Below are positions 6,793 through 15,687 of a stretch of 64,000 bases of DNA, piece after piece. The first letter of the stretch is position 1. Each line of letters starts with the position of its first letter. This stretch comes from Sterolibacterium sp964500605 (lineage in GTDB: Bacteria; Pseudomonadota; Gammaproteobacteria; Burkholderiales; Rhodocyclaceae): NCBI GenBank assembly GCA_964500605.1, contig CAZCOS010000001.1, positions 1 to 64,000 of the forward strand, given 5' to 3'. The position numbers and the translations under genes were made by a program. Below the pieces are notes generated by a model that did not search any database, was not told the origin of the DNA, and saw nothing but the letters and a program-made list of their open reading frames with translations.

Positions 6793-9597
6793 ATGGAACT
6801 CGCCAAAAGCTTCGAACCTGCCGCCATCGAGCAGCACTGGTATGAACACTGGGAAGGCCGGGGCTATTTCAAAGCTGGCCTTGACCGCACCCTTCCCCCG
6901 GAAAACGCCTACTGCATCCTGCTGCCGCCGCCGAACGTAACGGGCACGCTGCACATGGGGCATGGCTTCAACCAGACTTTGATGGATACCCTCACGCGCT
7001 ACCACCGCATGCGCGGATGGAATACGCTCTGGCAACCGGGAACCGACCACGCCGGGATCGCCACCCAGATCGTCGTCGAACGGCAACTCGACGCCAAAGG
7101 CATTTCCCGCCATGACCTCGGTCGTGAAAAGTTCATCGAACAAGTGTGGGAATGGAAGGAATACTCCGGCTCCAGCATCACCCGCCAAATGCGACGTCTG
7201 GGGACATCTCCCGATTGGTCGCGCGAACGTTTCACCATGGATGCGGGGCTGTCGAAGATCGTCACCGAAACTTTCGTCCGACTCTACAACGAAGGTCTGA
7301 TCTACCGCGGAAAGCGGCTGGTCAACTGGGATCCGAAACTGCACACCGCCGTTTCCGATCTCGAAGTAGTCAGCGAAGAGGAAGACGGCTTTCTCTGGCA
7401 CATCCGCTACCCACTGGCTGATGGCTCCGGTTCACTAACAGTGGCCACCACCCGCCCGGAAACCATGCTGGGCGATACCGCCGTAATGGTGCATCCGAAA
7501 GACGAACGCTACCTTCATCTCATCGGGAAAACGGTTCGTCTGCCACTATCCGGGCGAGAAATTCCCATCATCGCTGACGAATACGTCGATCTCGAATTCG
7601 GCACGGGCGTCGTGAAGGTCACCCCCGCGCATGACTTCAACGACTACGCTGTCGGCCAGCGACACAACCTTCCGATGATCCCCATCCTCTCGCTGGATGG
7701 ACACATCAACGACAACGCTCCTGAGAAATACCGGGAGCTGGATCGTTTCGATGCCCGCAAAGTCATTGTCGAAGACCTCGAAGCTCTCGGCCTGCTGGAA
7801 AAAACCGATAAGCACAAGCTCAAGGTGCCGCGTGGTGATCGCACTGGTGTGGTCATCGAACCCATGCTCACCGACCAGTGGTTCGTGGCCATGAGCAAAC
7901 CCACGGCAGACGGCAAGAGCATCACTGAAAAAGCCCTCGAATGTGTTCGCTCCGGCGAAATCCGTTTCGTTCCGGATAACTGGGTGAATACCTACAATCA
8001 GTGGCTCAACAATATCCAGGACTGGTGCATATCACGCCAGCTTTGGTGGGGACACCAGATTCCGGCCTGGTATGGCATCAACGGCGAAATTTTTGTCGCC
8101 CATGACGAGGTCGAAGCCCGTCATCTGGCGGACAAGGCCGATTACGCCGGGCCACTCACCCGTGATCCGGACGTCCTCGACACCTGGTATTCCTCAGCCC
8201 TCTGGCCCTTCTCCACACTCGACTGGACCCCGGAATACCCCGAAAAATCCAACGACGCACTAGATCTTTACCTGCCCTCCTCCGTGCTGGTCACAGGCTT
8301 TGACATCATCTTCTTCTGGGTCGCCCGGATGGTCATGATGACTCAGCATCTCACCGGAAAGATTCCCTTCCGTGATGTCTATGTGCATGGCCTGATTCGC
8401 GATGCAGAAGGCCAGAAGATGTCGAAGTCGAAGGGCAATGTACTGGATCCGATCGACCTCATCGACGGGATTGACCTCGAAGCCCTGGTGCAAAAGCGCA
8501 CCACCGGCCTCATGAACCCGAAAGATGCCCAGAAGATCGAAAAACGTACCCGCAAGGAATACCCGCAAGGCATTCCTGCTTTCGGCACGGATGCGCTGCG
8601 CTTCACTTTCGCCAGCCTGGCCTCGCCGGGACGCGACATCAAGTTTGATCTCAACCGCTGTGAGGGCTACCGGAATTTCTGCAACAAGCTGTGGAACGCC
8701 ACACGCTTTGTACTGATGAACTGCGAAGGCAAGGACGTCGGCCTCGACATCCGCAGCATCGACTGCCAGTCCTTCAGCGCGGCAGACCGCTGGATCGTCA
8801 GCCGCCTGCAACGCGCCGAAGCCGACATTGCCCAGCATTTTTCCGAATACCGCTTCGATCTGGCCGCCCGAACGATCTATGAATTCGTCTGGGACGAATA
8901 CTGCGACTGGTATCTCGAACTGGCCAAGGTGCAACTCCAGAACGGCAACGACAAACAACAGGCCTGCACCCGTCGAACCCTGGTGCGCGTACTGGAAACT
9001 CTCCTGCGCCTGGCCCATCCGCTGATTCCCTTCATCACCGAAGAGCTCTGGCAATCCGTCAAGCCGTTGGCGGGGGCAGAAGGCACGTCCATCATGCTCA
9101 CGGCTTACCCGGAAACCAATCCGGCCAAGCTCGATCCGGCTTCGGAAACCCGTATTCAGCTCCTCAAGGATATGGTGAACGCCTGTCGCAGCCTGCGCGG
9201 CGAAATGAGCCTACCGCCTTCGCAAAAAGTCCCTTTGCTGATCGCCGGCGACACCGCCACGGTGCAAGAATTCGCACCCTACTTGCAAGCCCTGGCCCGC
9301 ATGGAAAGCGTGGCAGCCACGGGTAAAGAACTACCCGACAACGACGCCCCCGTGCAGATCGTCGGTGATTTCCGCCTGATGCTGAAAATCGAAATTGACC
9401 TCGATGCAGAACGGGCCCGACTGGGTAAGGAAATAACCCGCATCGAAGGCGAAATCGCCAAGGCAGAAAAGAAGCTCTCCACCCCCAGCTTCGTCGAACG
9501 CGCCCCGGAAGCTGTGGTTGCACAAGAGCGCGGCCGCCTTGGAGATTTCATCACCTTGCTGGACAAACTCCGCGCCCAGCTTGCCCGGCTGGGATAA
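6793..9597 (+). CDS. valS: Valyl-tRNA synthetase
   Basis: A class I aminoacyl-tRNA synthetase that charges tRNA-Val, 934 residues as expected. The HIGH-type signature is HMGH at 54-57 after PPPNVTG, and KMSKS is at 542-546 (GQKMSKSKGNVLDP). The editing (CP1) domain lies between them with TTRPETMLGDTAV, and an anticodon-binding helical domain follows. The C-terminal coiled-coil arm, from about residue 865 to the end, is typical of ValS and is rich in Glu/Lys/Arg. ATG 6793 gives the conserved N-terminus MELAKSFEP. The gene is divergent from comEC, and an acyl-CoA synthetase gene follows 51 bp later. Confidence 0.98.
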   Translation: MELAKSFEPAAIEQHWYEHWEGRGYFKAGLDRTLPPENAYCILLPPPNVTGTLHMGHGFNQTLMDTLTRYHRMRGWNTLWQPGTDHAGIATQIVVERQLDAKGISRHDLGREKFIEQVWEWKEYSGSSITRQMRRLGTSPDWSRERFTMDAGLSKIVTETFVRLYNEGLIYRGKRLVNWDPKLHTAVSDLEVVSEEEDGFLWHIRYPLADGSGSLTVATTRPETMLGDTAVMVHPKDERYLHLIGKTVRLPLSGREIPIIADEYVDLEFGTGVVKVTPAHDFNDYAVGQRHNLPMIPILSLDGHINDNAPEKYRELDRFDARKVIVEDLEALGLLEKTDKHKLKVPRGDRTGVVIEPMLTDQWFVAMSKPTADGKSITEKALECVRSGEIRFVPDNWVNTYNQWLNNIQDWCISRQLWWGHQIPAWYGINGEIFVAHDEVEARHLADKADYAGPLTRDPDVLDTWYSSALWPFSTLDWTPEYPEKSNDALDLYLPSSVLVTGFDIIFFWVARMVMMTQHLTGKIPFRDVYVHGLIRDAEGQKMSKSKGNVLDPIDLIDGIDLEALVQKRTTGLMNPKDAQKIEKRTRKEYPQGIPAFGTDALRFTFASLASPGRDIKFDLNRCEGYRNFCNKLWNATRFVLMNCEGKDVGLDIRSIDCQSFSAADRWIVSRLQRAEADIAQHFSEYRFDLAARTIYEFVWDEYCDWYLELAKVQLQNGNDKQQACTRRTLVRVLETLLRLAHPLIPFITEELWQSVKPLAGAEGTSIMLTAYPETNPAKLDPASETRIQLLKDMVNACRSLRGEMSLPPSQKVPLLIAGDTATVQEFAPYLQALARMESVAATGKELPDNDAPVQIVGDFRLMLKIEIDLDAERARLGKEITRIEGEIAKAEKKLSTPSFVERAPEAVVAQERGRLGDFITLLDKLRAQLARLG

Positions 9598-9648
9598 ACC
9601 CTATTTTCAAAACGTTTTTTTCTTCTGACCCTTCCCAGGACTCCGACC

Positions 9649-11259
9649 ATGAGCAAAGCTAGAACCTACAACCTCGCAGACCTCTTTCGTATCGTTGCCG
9701 AAAACGCTGGCGAGCGTGAAGCCATCGTCTGCGGCGAACGCCGTCTGACCTACAAGGAACTCGAACAGCGCAGCACCCAGGTTGCCCTGTGGCTGCGCAG
9801 CAAAGGTGTCAAGGCTGGCGACACCGTCGGAATTGATCTTTACAACTGCAACGAATTCATCGAAGTCATCCTCGGTGCTTTCATGATCAAGGCCATTCCG
9901 GTCAACATCAACTACCGCTACACCAGCGACGAGCTACGCTATCTCTTCGCCAACGCCGAACTCAAAGCCTTGGTCTACGAAGCCGCCCTGGAAGGCCCGG
10001 CGGCAGGCGCGCTCGATGCAGCACCCGGCCTTTGCGCCATCGCCCGTGTGCGAGGCAGTGGCCCGGCCGGGATTGCAGGAGCGGAAGATTACGAAACTGC
10101 CTTAACCAACGCCAAGGGCTCGCTCGACGACATCGAACTCTCCGATGATGACGTGATCCTGCTCTACACCGGCGGAACGACCGGCATGCCCAAAGGCGTC
10201 ATCTGGCCCCACAAGGCCCTGTTCTTTGCAGGCTTCGGTGGTGGCGGTGGTTTCAGCCCGAACGGTCCGATCAGCAAGCCGGAAGAACTGGTCGACCGCA
10301 TCAATGAAGGCATGATGATCAAGCTGCTGCCCACGGCTCCACTGATGCACGGTGCAGGTTTGTGGGCCACGCTAATCGGCCTCTACGGCGGCAACTGCGT
10401 CTATCTGGACAAGAACCCGGGCTTCAATGCTGAACGCGCTTTCGATCTGATCGCCCAGGAACAAATCAACGTCATGATGATCGTTGGCGATGCCATGGGC
10501 ATTCCAATGGTTGACGCCCTGAAAGCCAATCCGGGCCGCTGGGATCTGGGCACGCTCATGGCCATCTCCTCGGCCAGCGCACTCTTCTCCGAACACATCC
10601 AGCAAGGTCTGCGCGACCTCATCTCGCCATACATCCGTCTCGTCAACAGCATGGGCTCCTCGGAAACCGGACAGGCCGGCGTCAGCCTGGAATCGCCCAA
10701 GGAAGGGCTGATCCAGCTCACCCGCAACGAAACGACGAACGTCGCCGTCGATGGTGTCCGCTTTGCCAAACCCGGTGAAACCGGCATTCTCGTCCGCATG
10801 GGCCATTTGCCCGTCGGCTACTTCAAGGACCCGGTCAAAACCGCCGCGACCTTCACGACCATTGAAGGCATCCGCTGCTCCGTCAGTGGTGACATCGCCC
10901 GCCTCAATGAAGATGACACCATCACCGTCTTCGGACGCGATTCGCAGTGCATCAATACCGGTGGTGAAAAGGTCTTCACCGAAGAAGTCGAAGAAGCCAT
11001 CCGATCCTTTGAGGGCGTCGTCGATGCCGTCGTCGTCGGCCTGGCCGACGAACGCTGGGGCCAGAAAGTAGTCGGAATCGTCGCTCTGCGCGAAGGGCTG
11101 ACGGTTGAAGGCGAGGCCATCCGCAGCCACGTCCGCCAGCATCTGGCCGGTTACAAAGTACCCAAGGACATCGTCTTCGTCCCGGCTGTTCAGCGCACAC
11201 CTGTTGGCAAGGCGGACTACCGCTGGGCCAAGGCCTGCGCCGAAGAAAAGCTGAAATAA
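9649..11259 (+). CDS. Acyl-CoA synthetase (AMP-forming, ANL superfamily)
   Basis: A 536-residue adenylate-forming enzyme that would activate a carboxylic acid to its CoA thioester through an acyl-AMP. The phosphate-binding loop LYTGGTTGMPKG starts near residue 172, the adenine-binding motif region includes NSMGSSETGQAG, and the hinge and C-terminal domain carry VFGRDSQCINTGGEKVFTEE and a catalytic lysine near the end (PVGKADYRW). The overall pattern resembles FadD3/FadD19-like bacterial acyl-CoA synthetases, but the substrate (fatty, aromatic or steroid side chain) cannot be read from the sequence. ATG 9649 follows CAGGA. It lies 23 bp before argB without a metabolic link to it. Confidence 0.9.
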   Translation: MSKARTYNLADLFRIVAENAGEREAIVCGERRLTYKELEQRSTQVALWLRSKGVKAGDTVGIDLYNCNEFIEVILGAFMIKAIPVNINYRYTSDELRYLFANAELKALVYEAALEGPAAGALDAAPGLCAIARVRGSGPAGIAGAEDYETALTNAKGSLDDIELSDDDVILLYTGGTTGMPKGVIWPHKALFFAGFGGGGGFSPNGPISKPEELVDRINEGMMIKLLPTAPLMHGAGLWATLIGLYGGNCVYLDKNPGFNAERAFDLIAQEQINVMMIVGDAMGIPMVDALKANPGRWDLGTLMAISSASALFSEHIQQGLRDLISPYIRLVNSMGSSETGQAGVSLESPKEGLIQLTRNETTNVAVDGVRFAKPGETGILVRMGHLPVGYFKDPVKTAATFTTIEGIRCSVSGDIARLNEDDTITVFGRDSQCINTGGEKVFTEEVEEAIRSFEGVVDAVVVGLADERWGQKVVGIVALREGLTVEGEAIRSHVRQHLAGYKVPKDIVFVPAVQRTPVGKADYRWAKACAEEKLK

Positions 11260-11282
11260 CCCCTCTTTCCTGCCTGCCCACC

Positions 11283-12179
11283 ATGTCCCACGAAAAACTT
11301 TCTCCGAACATTAAGGCCGGTCTGCTGGCCGAGGCCCTACCTTACATCAAGCGTTTCCACGGCCGCACACTCGTCATCAAGTACGGCGGCAATGCCATGA
11401 CGGACGAGCATCTGAAACAATGCTTTGCCCGTGATGTCGTGCTACTCAAGCTCGTCGGCATGAATCCCGTCGTCATCCATGGCGGCGGGCCGCAAATCGA
11501 CGACATGCTCAAGCGCGTCGGCAAGAAAGGTGAATTCATCCAGGGCATGCGGGTCACCGACCGCGAAACGATGGAAATCGTCGAAATGGTGCTGGGTGGT
11601 CAGGTTAACAAAGAAATCGTCAATCTCATCAACCAGCAAGGCGGCAAGGCTGTCGGGCTGACCGGTAAAGACGGCGGCTTCATTCACGCCCGGAAACTGC
11701 TGATACCCAGCAAGGACAATCCGGGCGAGTCCATCGATCTGGGACAGGTGGGTGACATCACCCAGATTGATCCCTCCTTGATCGCCCTGCTCCATGGTGG
11801 CGCGTTCATCCCAGTCATTGCCCCCATCGGTGTGGGGGCTGAGGGCGAAACCTACAATATCAATGCCGATGTCGTTGCCGGCAAAATCGCTGAGGTGCTC
11901 AAGGCCGAAAAGCTGATTCTGCTGACCAACACCCCAGGTGTTCTGGATGAAGAGGGCAAATTGCTGACTGGCATCACGCCGAAGGATGTCGATGCCATGA
12001 TCGCAAATGGCACCCTCTCTGGCGGGATGCTACCCAAGATCGGTTCTGCACTCGATGCGTCACGCAATGGCGTGAAAAGCGTGCACATCATTGATGGCCG
12101 TGTGGAACACGCACTGCTACTGGAAATTCTCACTGATGAAGGCGTGGGAACCCTCATCAAGGCCAATCAACCCGCATGA
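11283..12179 (+). CDS. argB: Acetylglutamate kinase
   Basis: Phosphorylates N-acetylglutamate in arginine biosynthesis. The 298-residue product belongs to the amino acid kinase family. Visible motifs are VIKYGGNAMTDE near residue 33, the GGGPQID loop, NINADVVAGKIAEVLKAEKL, and LTNTPGVLDEEGKLL in the nucleotide-binding half. The N-terminal helix preceding the core resembles that of arginine-inhibited hexameric forms, which suggests feedback inhibition; this is inferred. Its stop overlaps the next gene's start by four bases (ATGA at 12176-12179), so the two are translationally coupled. No other arg gene is in the window. Confidence 0.97.
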   Translation: MSHEKLSPNIKAGLLAEALPYIKRFHGRTLVIKYGGNAMTDEHLKQCFARDVVLLKLVGMNPVVIHGGGPQIDDMLKRVGKKGEFIQGMRVTDRETMEIVEMVLGGQVNKEIVNLINQQGGKAVGLTGKDGGFIHARKLLIPSKDNPGESIDLGQVGDITQIDPSLIALLHGGAFIPVIAPIGVGAEGETYNINADVVAGKIAEVLKAEKLILLTNTPGVLDEEGKLLTGITPKDVDAMIANGTLSGGMLPKIGSALDASRNGVKSVHIIDGRVEHALLLEILTDEGVGTLIKANQPA

Positions 12180-12841
12180 CCCGATCTCGGCGCGTCTGGC
12201 TGTTCGACCTTGACAACACCCTCCACGACGCCCGACCCCACATCTTTCCCCACATCCACCGAGGGATGACGGATTATCTCGTCCATCATCTGCAACTCTC
12301 CCACGACGAAGCAGATCGCCTGCGAATCGAATACTGGCGGCGTTACGGTGCGACCCTAACCGGCATGATCCGCCACCACAACACGAATCCGCACCATTTT
12401 CTCTGGCATACCCACCAGTTTCCCAACCTTGACCGCATGGTGGTCTTTGAGCGCAGCCTGAAAGCGATGCTCCGCCGCCTGCCTGGTCGGAAACTCGTTT
12501 TCACCAATGGCCCATGTCACTACGCAGAAGCCGTGCTCGAAGTCATGCGCATACGCCCGGCTTTTGACGCGATTTACGCGCTCGAACAGTTGGGTATGCG
12601 CCCCAAGCCGGAACCTCAGGCCTTTCTTCGGCTGCTCAAGCACGAACGCCTGTTGCCTGGCCATTGCATCATGGTCGAAGACAGTACAGAAAACCTGCGC
12701 ACCGCCAAGGAACTGGGCATGAAGACCGTACTGGTCGGTGGCTCCGGTGCAAGCAGTCGCACGCCCGCATGGGTCGACCTGCGGCTAAAATCCGTACTCG
12801 AATTACCGCGACGACTGAAACATCTCACCGGACCCCCTTGA
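12176..12841 (+). CDS. HAD-family hydrolase, probable pyrimidine 5'-nucleotidase
   Basis: A 221-residue HAD-superfamily phosphatase. Motif I is FDLDNTLHD (nucleophile D11, acid D13), motif II is the FTNGP segment after GRKLV, and motif III/IV includes MRPKPEPQAF followed by CIMVEDSTENLRTAKELGM. The helical cap between motifs I and II fits the SDT1/YjjG-type pyrimidine 5'-nucleotidase subfamily often annotated between argB and slmA in betaproteobacteria. Exact substrate specificity is inferred from subfamily resemblance. It is translationally coupled to argB through the ATGA overlap. Confidence 0.88.
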   Translation: MTRSRRVWLFDLDNTLHDARPHIFPHIHRGMTDYLVHHLQLSHDEADRLRIEYWRRYGATLTGMIRHHNTNPHHFLWHTHQFPNLDRMVVFERSLKAMLRRLPGRKLVFTNGPCHYAEAVLEVMRIRPAFDAIYALEQLGMRPKPEPQAFLRLLKHERLLPGHCIMVEDSTENLRTAKELGMKTVLVGGSGASSRTPAWVDLRLKSVLELPRRLKHLTGPP

Positions 12842-12930
12842 ACCCTTGATCCACGCGGTATTGTTCATTGCCTTCATTGCCTTCGTTACTTTTTCCCTTT
12901 CTACTTCCCAACTCCACGCAAGGACACTTC

Positions 12931-13503
12931 ATGGCCAGCAAACCGGGTGAGCGCAAGCTGCAAATTTTGCAAGTCATCGCAGAGATGTTGCAGGATCCCG
13001 TCGGCGAAAAAATCACCACCGCTGCCCTGGCCAAACGGCTCGATGTTTCTGAAGCGGCCCTGTATCGCCATTTCGCCAGCAAGGCGCAGATGTTCGAAGG
13101 ACTGATCGAATTCATCGAATCCAGTCTATTTACCGTCCTCAACCGGATCGCCGCCGATGAGGAAAACGGCCTACGACAGGTCCAGATGATGCTGTCTTTA
13201 TTGCTGGGCTTTGCAGAAAAGAACCGTGGGCTGACGCGCGTCCTGATTGGGGACGCCCTCGTCCATGAAAACCCGCGTCTGCAAGGGCGCATCAACCAGC
13301 TTCTGGATCGTCTCGAAACAACCTTCAAACAAGCTCTGCGTATTGCCATTCATCAAGGCAATTTGCCCGCCGAACACGACGTGGCCGCCCATGCCAATAT
13401 CTTGCGCTGCTACACTCTTGGCCGTTGGCACCAATTCGTCAAGAGTGGCTTTAAGACACCGCCCATGGAAAACTGGGCGCAGCAGTGGCCACTCCTGATT
13501 TGA
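12931..13503 (+). CDS. slmA: Nucleoid occlusion factor SlmA
   Basis: A TetR-fold DNA-binding protein that blocks FtsZ ring assembly over the nucleoid. The 190-residue product has the N-terminal helix-turn-helix at about 29-48 (TTAALAKRLDVSEAALYRHF) followed by FASKAQMFEGLIEFIE, both characteristic of SlmA (Ttk). The start ATG 12931 has AAGGA seven bases upstream; an in-frame upstream start exists but adds a hydrophobic leader not seen in this family. The gene follows the HAD gene by 89 bp and is convergent with hemB, with only 10 bp between the stops. Confidence 0.95.
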   Translation: MASKPGERKLQILQVIAEMLQDPVGEKITTAALAKRLDVSEAALYRHFASKAQMFEGLIEFIESSLFTVLNRIAADEENGLRQVQMMLSLLLGFAEKNRGLTRVLIGDALVHENPRLQGRINQLLDRLETTFKQALRIAIHQGNLPAEHDVAAHANILRCYTLGRWHQFVKSGFKTPPMENWAQQWPLLI

Positions 13504-13513
13504 CTCTGGAGAT

Positions 13514-14527
13514 TCAGCCCCGCTGCAGAATTTGCGCGGCCTCCAAGGCGAAATAGCTCAGGATGCCATCTGCACCAGCCCGCTTGAAGGCCAGAAGCGA
13601 TTCCATCATCACCGCCTCGCCATTGAGCCAACCATTCTGTGCGGCGGCTTTCAGCATGGCGTATTCCCCGCTGACCTGATAGGCATAAGTCGGTACACGC
13701 AACTCGTCCTTCACACGACGAATGATGTCGAGATAGGGCATCCCCGGCTTGACCATGACCATGTCTGCCCCTTCTTCGATATCCAGCGCGACTTCACGCA
13801 GGGCTTCATCGGAATTGGCCGGATCCATCTGATAGGTGTATTTGTCGCCCCCACCAAGATTGCCCGCCGAGCCCACCGCATCGCGGAAGGGACCATAAAA
13901 CGACGAAGCGTATTTGGCCGAATAGGCAAGGATGCGGGTATAAATCTGCTGGTGAGCGTCGAGTTCCGCACGAATCCTCGCCACCCGGCCATCCATCATG
14001 TCGGAAGGGGCAACCACATCCGCCCCGGCCAGCGACTGGCAAAGAGCCTGTTTGGCCAAAGCCTCCAGCGTTTCATCGTTGAGCACATAGCCGCGCGTAT
14101 CCGCCGGGTCGATCAGTCCGTCCTGGCCGTGAATGGTGTAAGGATCCAGTGCGACATCACAAATGATGCCCAATTCCGGGAACTCACGTTTCAACGTTCG
14201 TACCGTCCGCGCCACCAGCCCTTCGGGATTCCAGGCTTCCTCGGCAGTTTCCGACTTGAGTCCGGCGTCGATAACCGGAAACAGGGCGAGGGCCGGAATA
14301 CCAAGACGATGGGCATGCTCCGCCACGGGTAGAAGACGATCCAGTGTCATGCGCTCGATACCGGGCATGGAGGCCACAGCCTCGGTTCGGTTTGCACCAT
14401 CCAGCACAAAAACGGGATAAATCAGGTCGTCCGTGCTCAGACGGTTTTCACGCATTAGTCGGCGCGAAAACCCATCCCGCCGCATCCGCCGCATTCGTGT
14501 TGCGGGAAACTGTCCGCCATTGTTCAT
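13514..14527 (-). CDS. hemB: Delta-aminolevulinic acid dehydratase (porphobilinogen synthase)
   Basis: Condenses two 5-aminolevulinate molecules to porphobilinogen in haem biosynthesis. The 337-residue protein shows the two Schiff-base lysines K205 (AYSAKYASSFYG) and K260 (MVMVKPGMPYLD). The metal-site segment at 124-137 is DVALDPYTIHGQDG. The cysteines found there in zinc enzymes are replaced by Ala and Asp, so this is the magnesium-type enzyme known from Pseudomonas. ATG 14527 follows AAGAGGAAAG. Haem made here would feed the c-type cytochromes, including the cytochrome c4 encoded just beyond engB. Confidence 0.97.
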   Translation of the reverse strand: MNNGGQFPATRMRRMRRDGFSRRLMRENRLSTDDLIYPVFVLDGANRTEAVASMPGIERMTLDRLLPVAEHAHRLGIPALALFPVIDAGLKSETAEEAWNPEGLVARTVRTLKREFPELGIICDVALDPYTIHGQDGLIDPADTRGYVLNDETLEALAKQALCQSLAGADVVAPSDMMDGRVARIRAELDAHQQIYTRILAYSAKYASSFYGPFRDAVGSAGNLGGGDKYTYQMDPANSDEALREVALDIEEGADMVMVKPGMPYLDIIRRVKDELRVPTYAYQVSGEYAMLKAAAQNGWLNGEAVMMESLLAFKRAGADGILSYFALEAAQILQRG

Positions 14528-14599
14528 TTTCTTTCCTCTTCTTTTCTATTCATCCTATTTAGAGCGGCAGGCCTCAAGGCCGGTCTCTAATCCGTTGCT

Positions 14600-14810
14600 T
14601 CCCCTTGCCTGAGCGGGCTTCGGCCCATCCAGAAAACACAAATGGGGATTTTTCCAAATCACGGAACTTTTGCAATGTCACGCGCTCTCACTGCGTGACG
14701 GTCGTTGATCGTCGCCCGCGTTCTCTCCTTGGGCGGGTACCTGCTTCCATTCTAGCGAATCAGGTCAAAGGGCTCCCGGCATTCCCCCTTGGCCGGGAGC
14801 CCCTTTTTTT
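14600..14810 (+). ncRNA. Probable small RNA between hemB and engB (family unassigned)
   Basis: The 342-base gap 14528-14869 holds no convincing protein gene. A very strong rightward terminator lies at 14770-14810 with no open reading frame for it to end. The sequence before it is rich in secondary structure: GGGC-TTCG-GCCC near 14615, GTCACGC/GCGTGAC near 14680-14705, and GCGGGC near 14612 able to pair with GCCCGC near 14717. The arrangement, a plus-strand RNA running toward the 3' end of a leftward engB, matches the position of Spot 42 and ErsA in gammaproteobacteria, but I see no sequence match to Spot 42. 6S RNA was considered and could not be confirmed. The 5' end is a guess. Confidence 0.4.
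14770..14810 (+). terminator. Strong intrinsic terminator, 11-bp GC-rich stem
   Basis: GGGCTCCCGGC (14770-14780) pairs perfectly with GCCGGGAGCCC (14792-14802), followed by C and seven T residues (14804-14810). The T-run is only on the plus strand, so it ends a rightward transcript, although both flanking genes run leftward. Confidence 0.85.
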
Positions 14811-14869
14811 AACCGTCCTGTCTCGACAGATTCAGCGAAACCATGGGAGTCCCCGGGAGCTAATGGGAG

Positions 14870-15535
14870 TCAATGAGAGTCATTGGGATCATCGGACTCA
14901 AACCCGGCGGCTTGACCGCTTTCATTCAGCCCGGCCAGCCAGGAGCCGATCACCTGATCCGCCTCTTCGATCCCTGTTTTTTTGAGGCTTGAAAAAAGCT
15001 GAACCGTCATCTGATCACCGTAACCCGACAAGGCTTCGCGTACCTCGCGCAGCGTTTTTGTGGCTTCCTGACGCGAAAGTTTGTCCGTCTTGGTCAGCAT
15101 GATATGAATGGGTCGCAGCGTGGGGGCAAACCAGCCGATCATCTGTTGATCCAGCTCGGTCAGCGGCCGCCGTGCATCCATGATGAGCACCAGACCCATC
15201 AGGTTCTCTCGTTTCTTCAGATAGTGTTCCAGCAAAGCCACCCACTGCTTTCGGATCGCCTCAGGTACGGCGGCATAACCGTAACCCGGCAGGTCAACCA
15301 GTCTTGCGCCACCCGGTAAGCGGAAAAAATTGATAAGTTGCGTTCGCCCCGGAGTCTTGCTGACAAAAGCCAGACGCGTGTGCCCGGCCAAGGTATTGAG
15401 CGCACTCGACTTTCCCGCATTGGAACGCCCGGCAAAGGCAATTTCAGGCGTATCTGGTGAAGCAGGAGGCAATCCTGTCGGTTTGGCGATGGAAATCTCA
15501 AAGACAGCGTGACGAAAAAGACTGGAGGCGGGCAT
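14870..15535 (-). CDS. engB: Ribosome-biogenesis GTPase EngB (YihA/YsxC)
   Basis: An essential GTPase acting in large-subunit ribosome assembly, also linked to cell division. The 221-residue product has the G1 motif GRSNAGKSS at 36-44, the G3 motif DLPGYGYA and the G4 motif TKTDK. The ATG at 15535 is taken as start; a TTG at 15550 would add five residues and neither has a clear ribosome binding site. The C-terminal tail is Asp/Ser-rich and its coding sequence, with the bases after it, contains four imperfect copies of GACTCNCAT. It is divergent from the cytochrome c4 gene, a neighbour arrangement also seen in pseudomonads. Confidence 0.95.
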   Translation of the reverse strand: MPASSLFRHAVFEISIAKPTGLPPASPDTPEIAFAGRSNAGKSSALNTLAGHTRLAFVSKTPGRTQLINFFRLPGGARLVDLPGYGYAAVPEAIRKQWVALLEHYLKKRENLMGLVLIMDARRPLTELDQQMIGWFAPTLRPIHIMLTKTDKLSRQEATKTLREVREALSGYGDQMTVQLFSSLKKTGIEEADQVIGSWLAGLNESGQAAGFESDDPNDSH

Positions 15536-15687
15536 GGAAATTAAAGACAAAGAGATAACAAGGTGTTAGACGACGAGGTGATGAGGCGATGAGGTACTGC
15601 ATAAGCACATCACAGCTTCACAATTAAAGAAGCAAAGTTGGTATAGAATAACAGGTTTGGCAATACCCGATCCGAGGACTTCTCACG

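Noticed and set aside
8260..9054. A 264-codon leftward frame inside valS
   Set aside because: ValS motifs extend across this stretch, and the reverse frame has no motif.
14600..14810. 6S RNA as identity of the hemB-engB transcript
   Set aside because: Some pairing (GCGGGC with GCCCGC) is compatible, but I could not confirm the long closing stem with a central bubble, so no family name was given.
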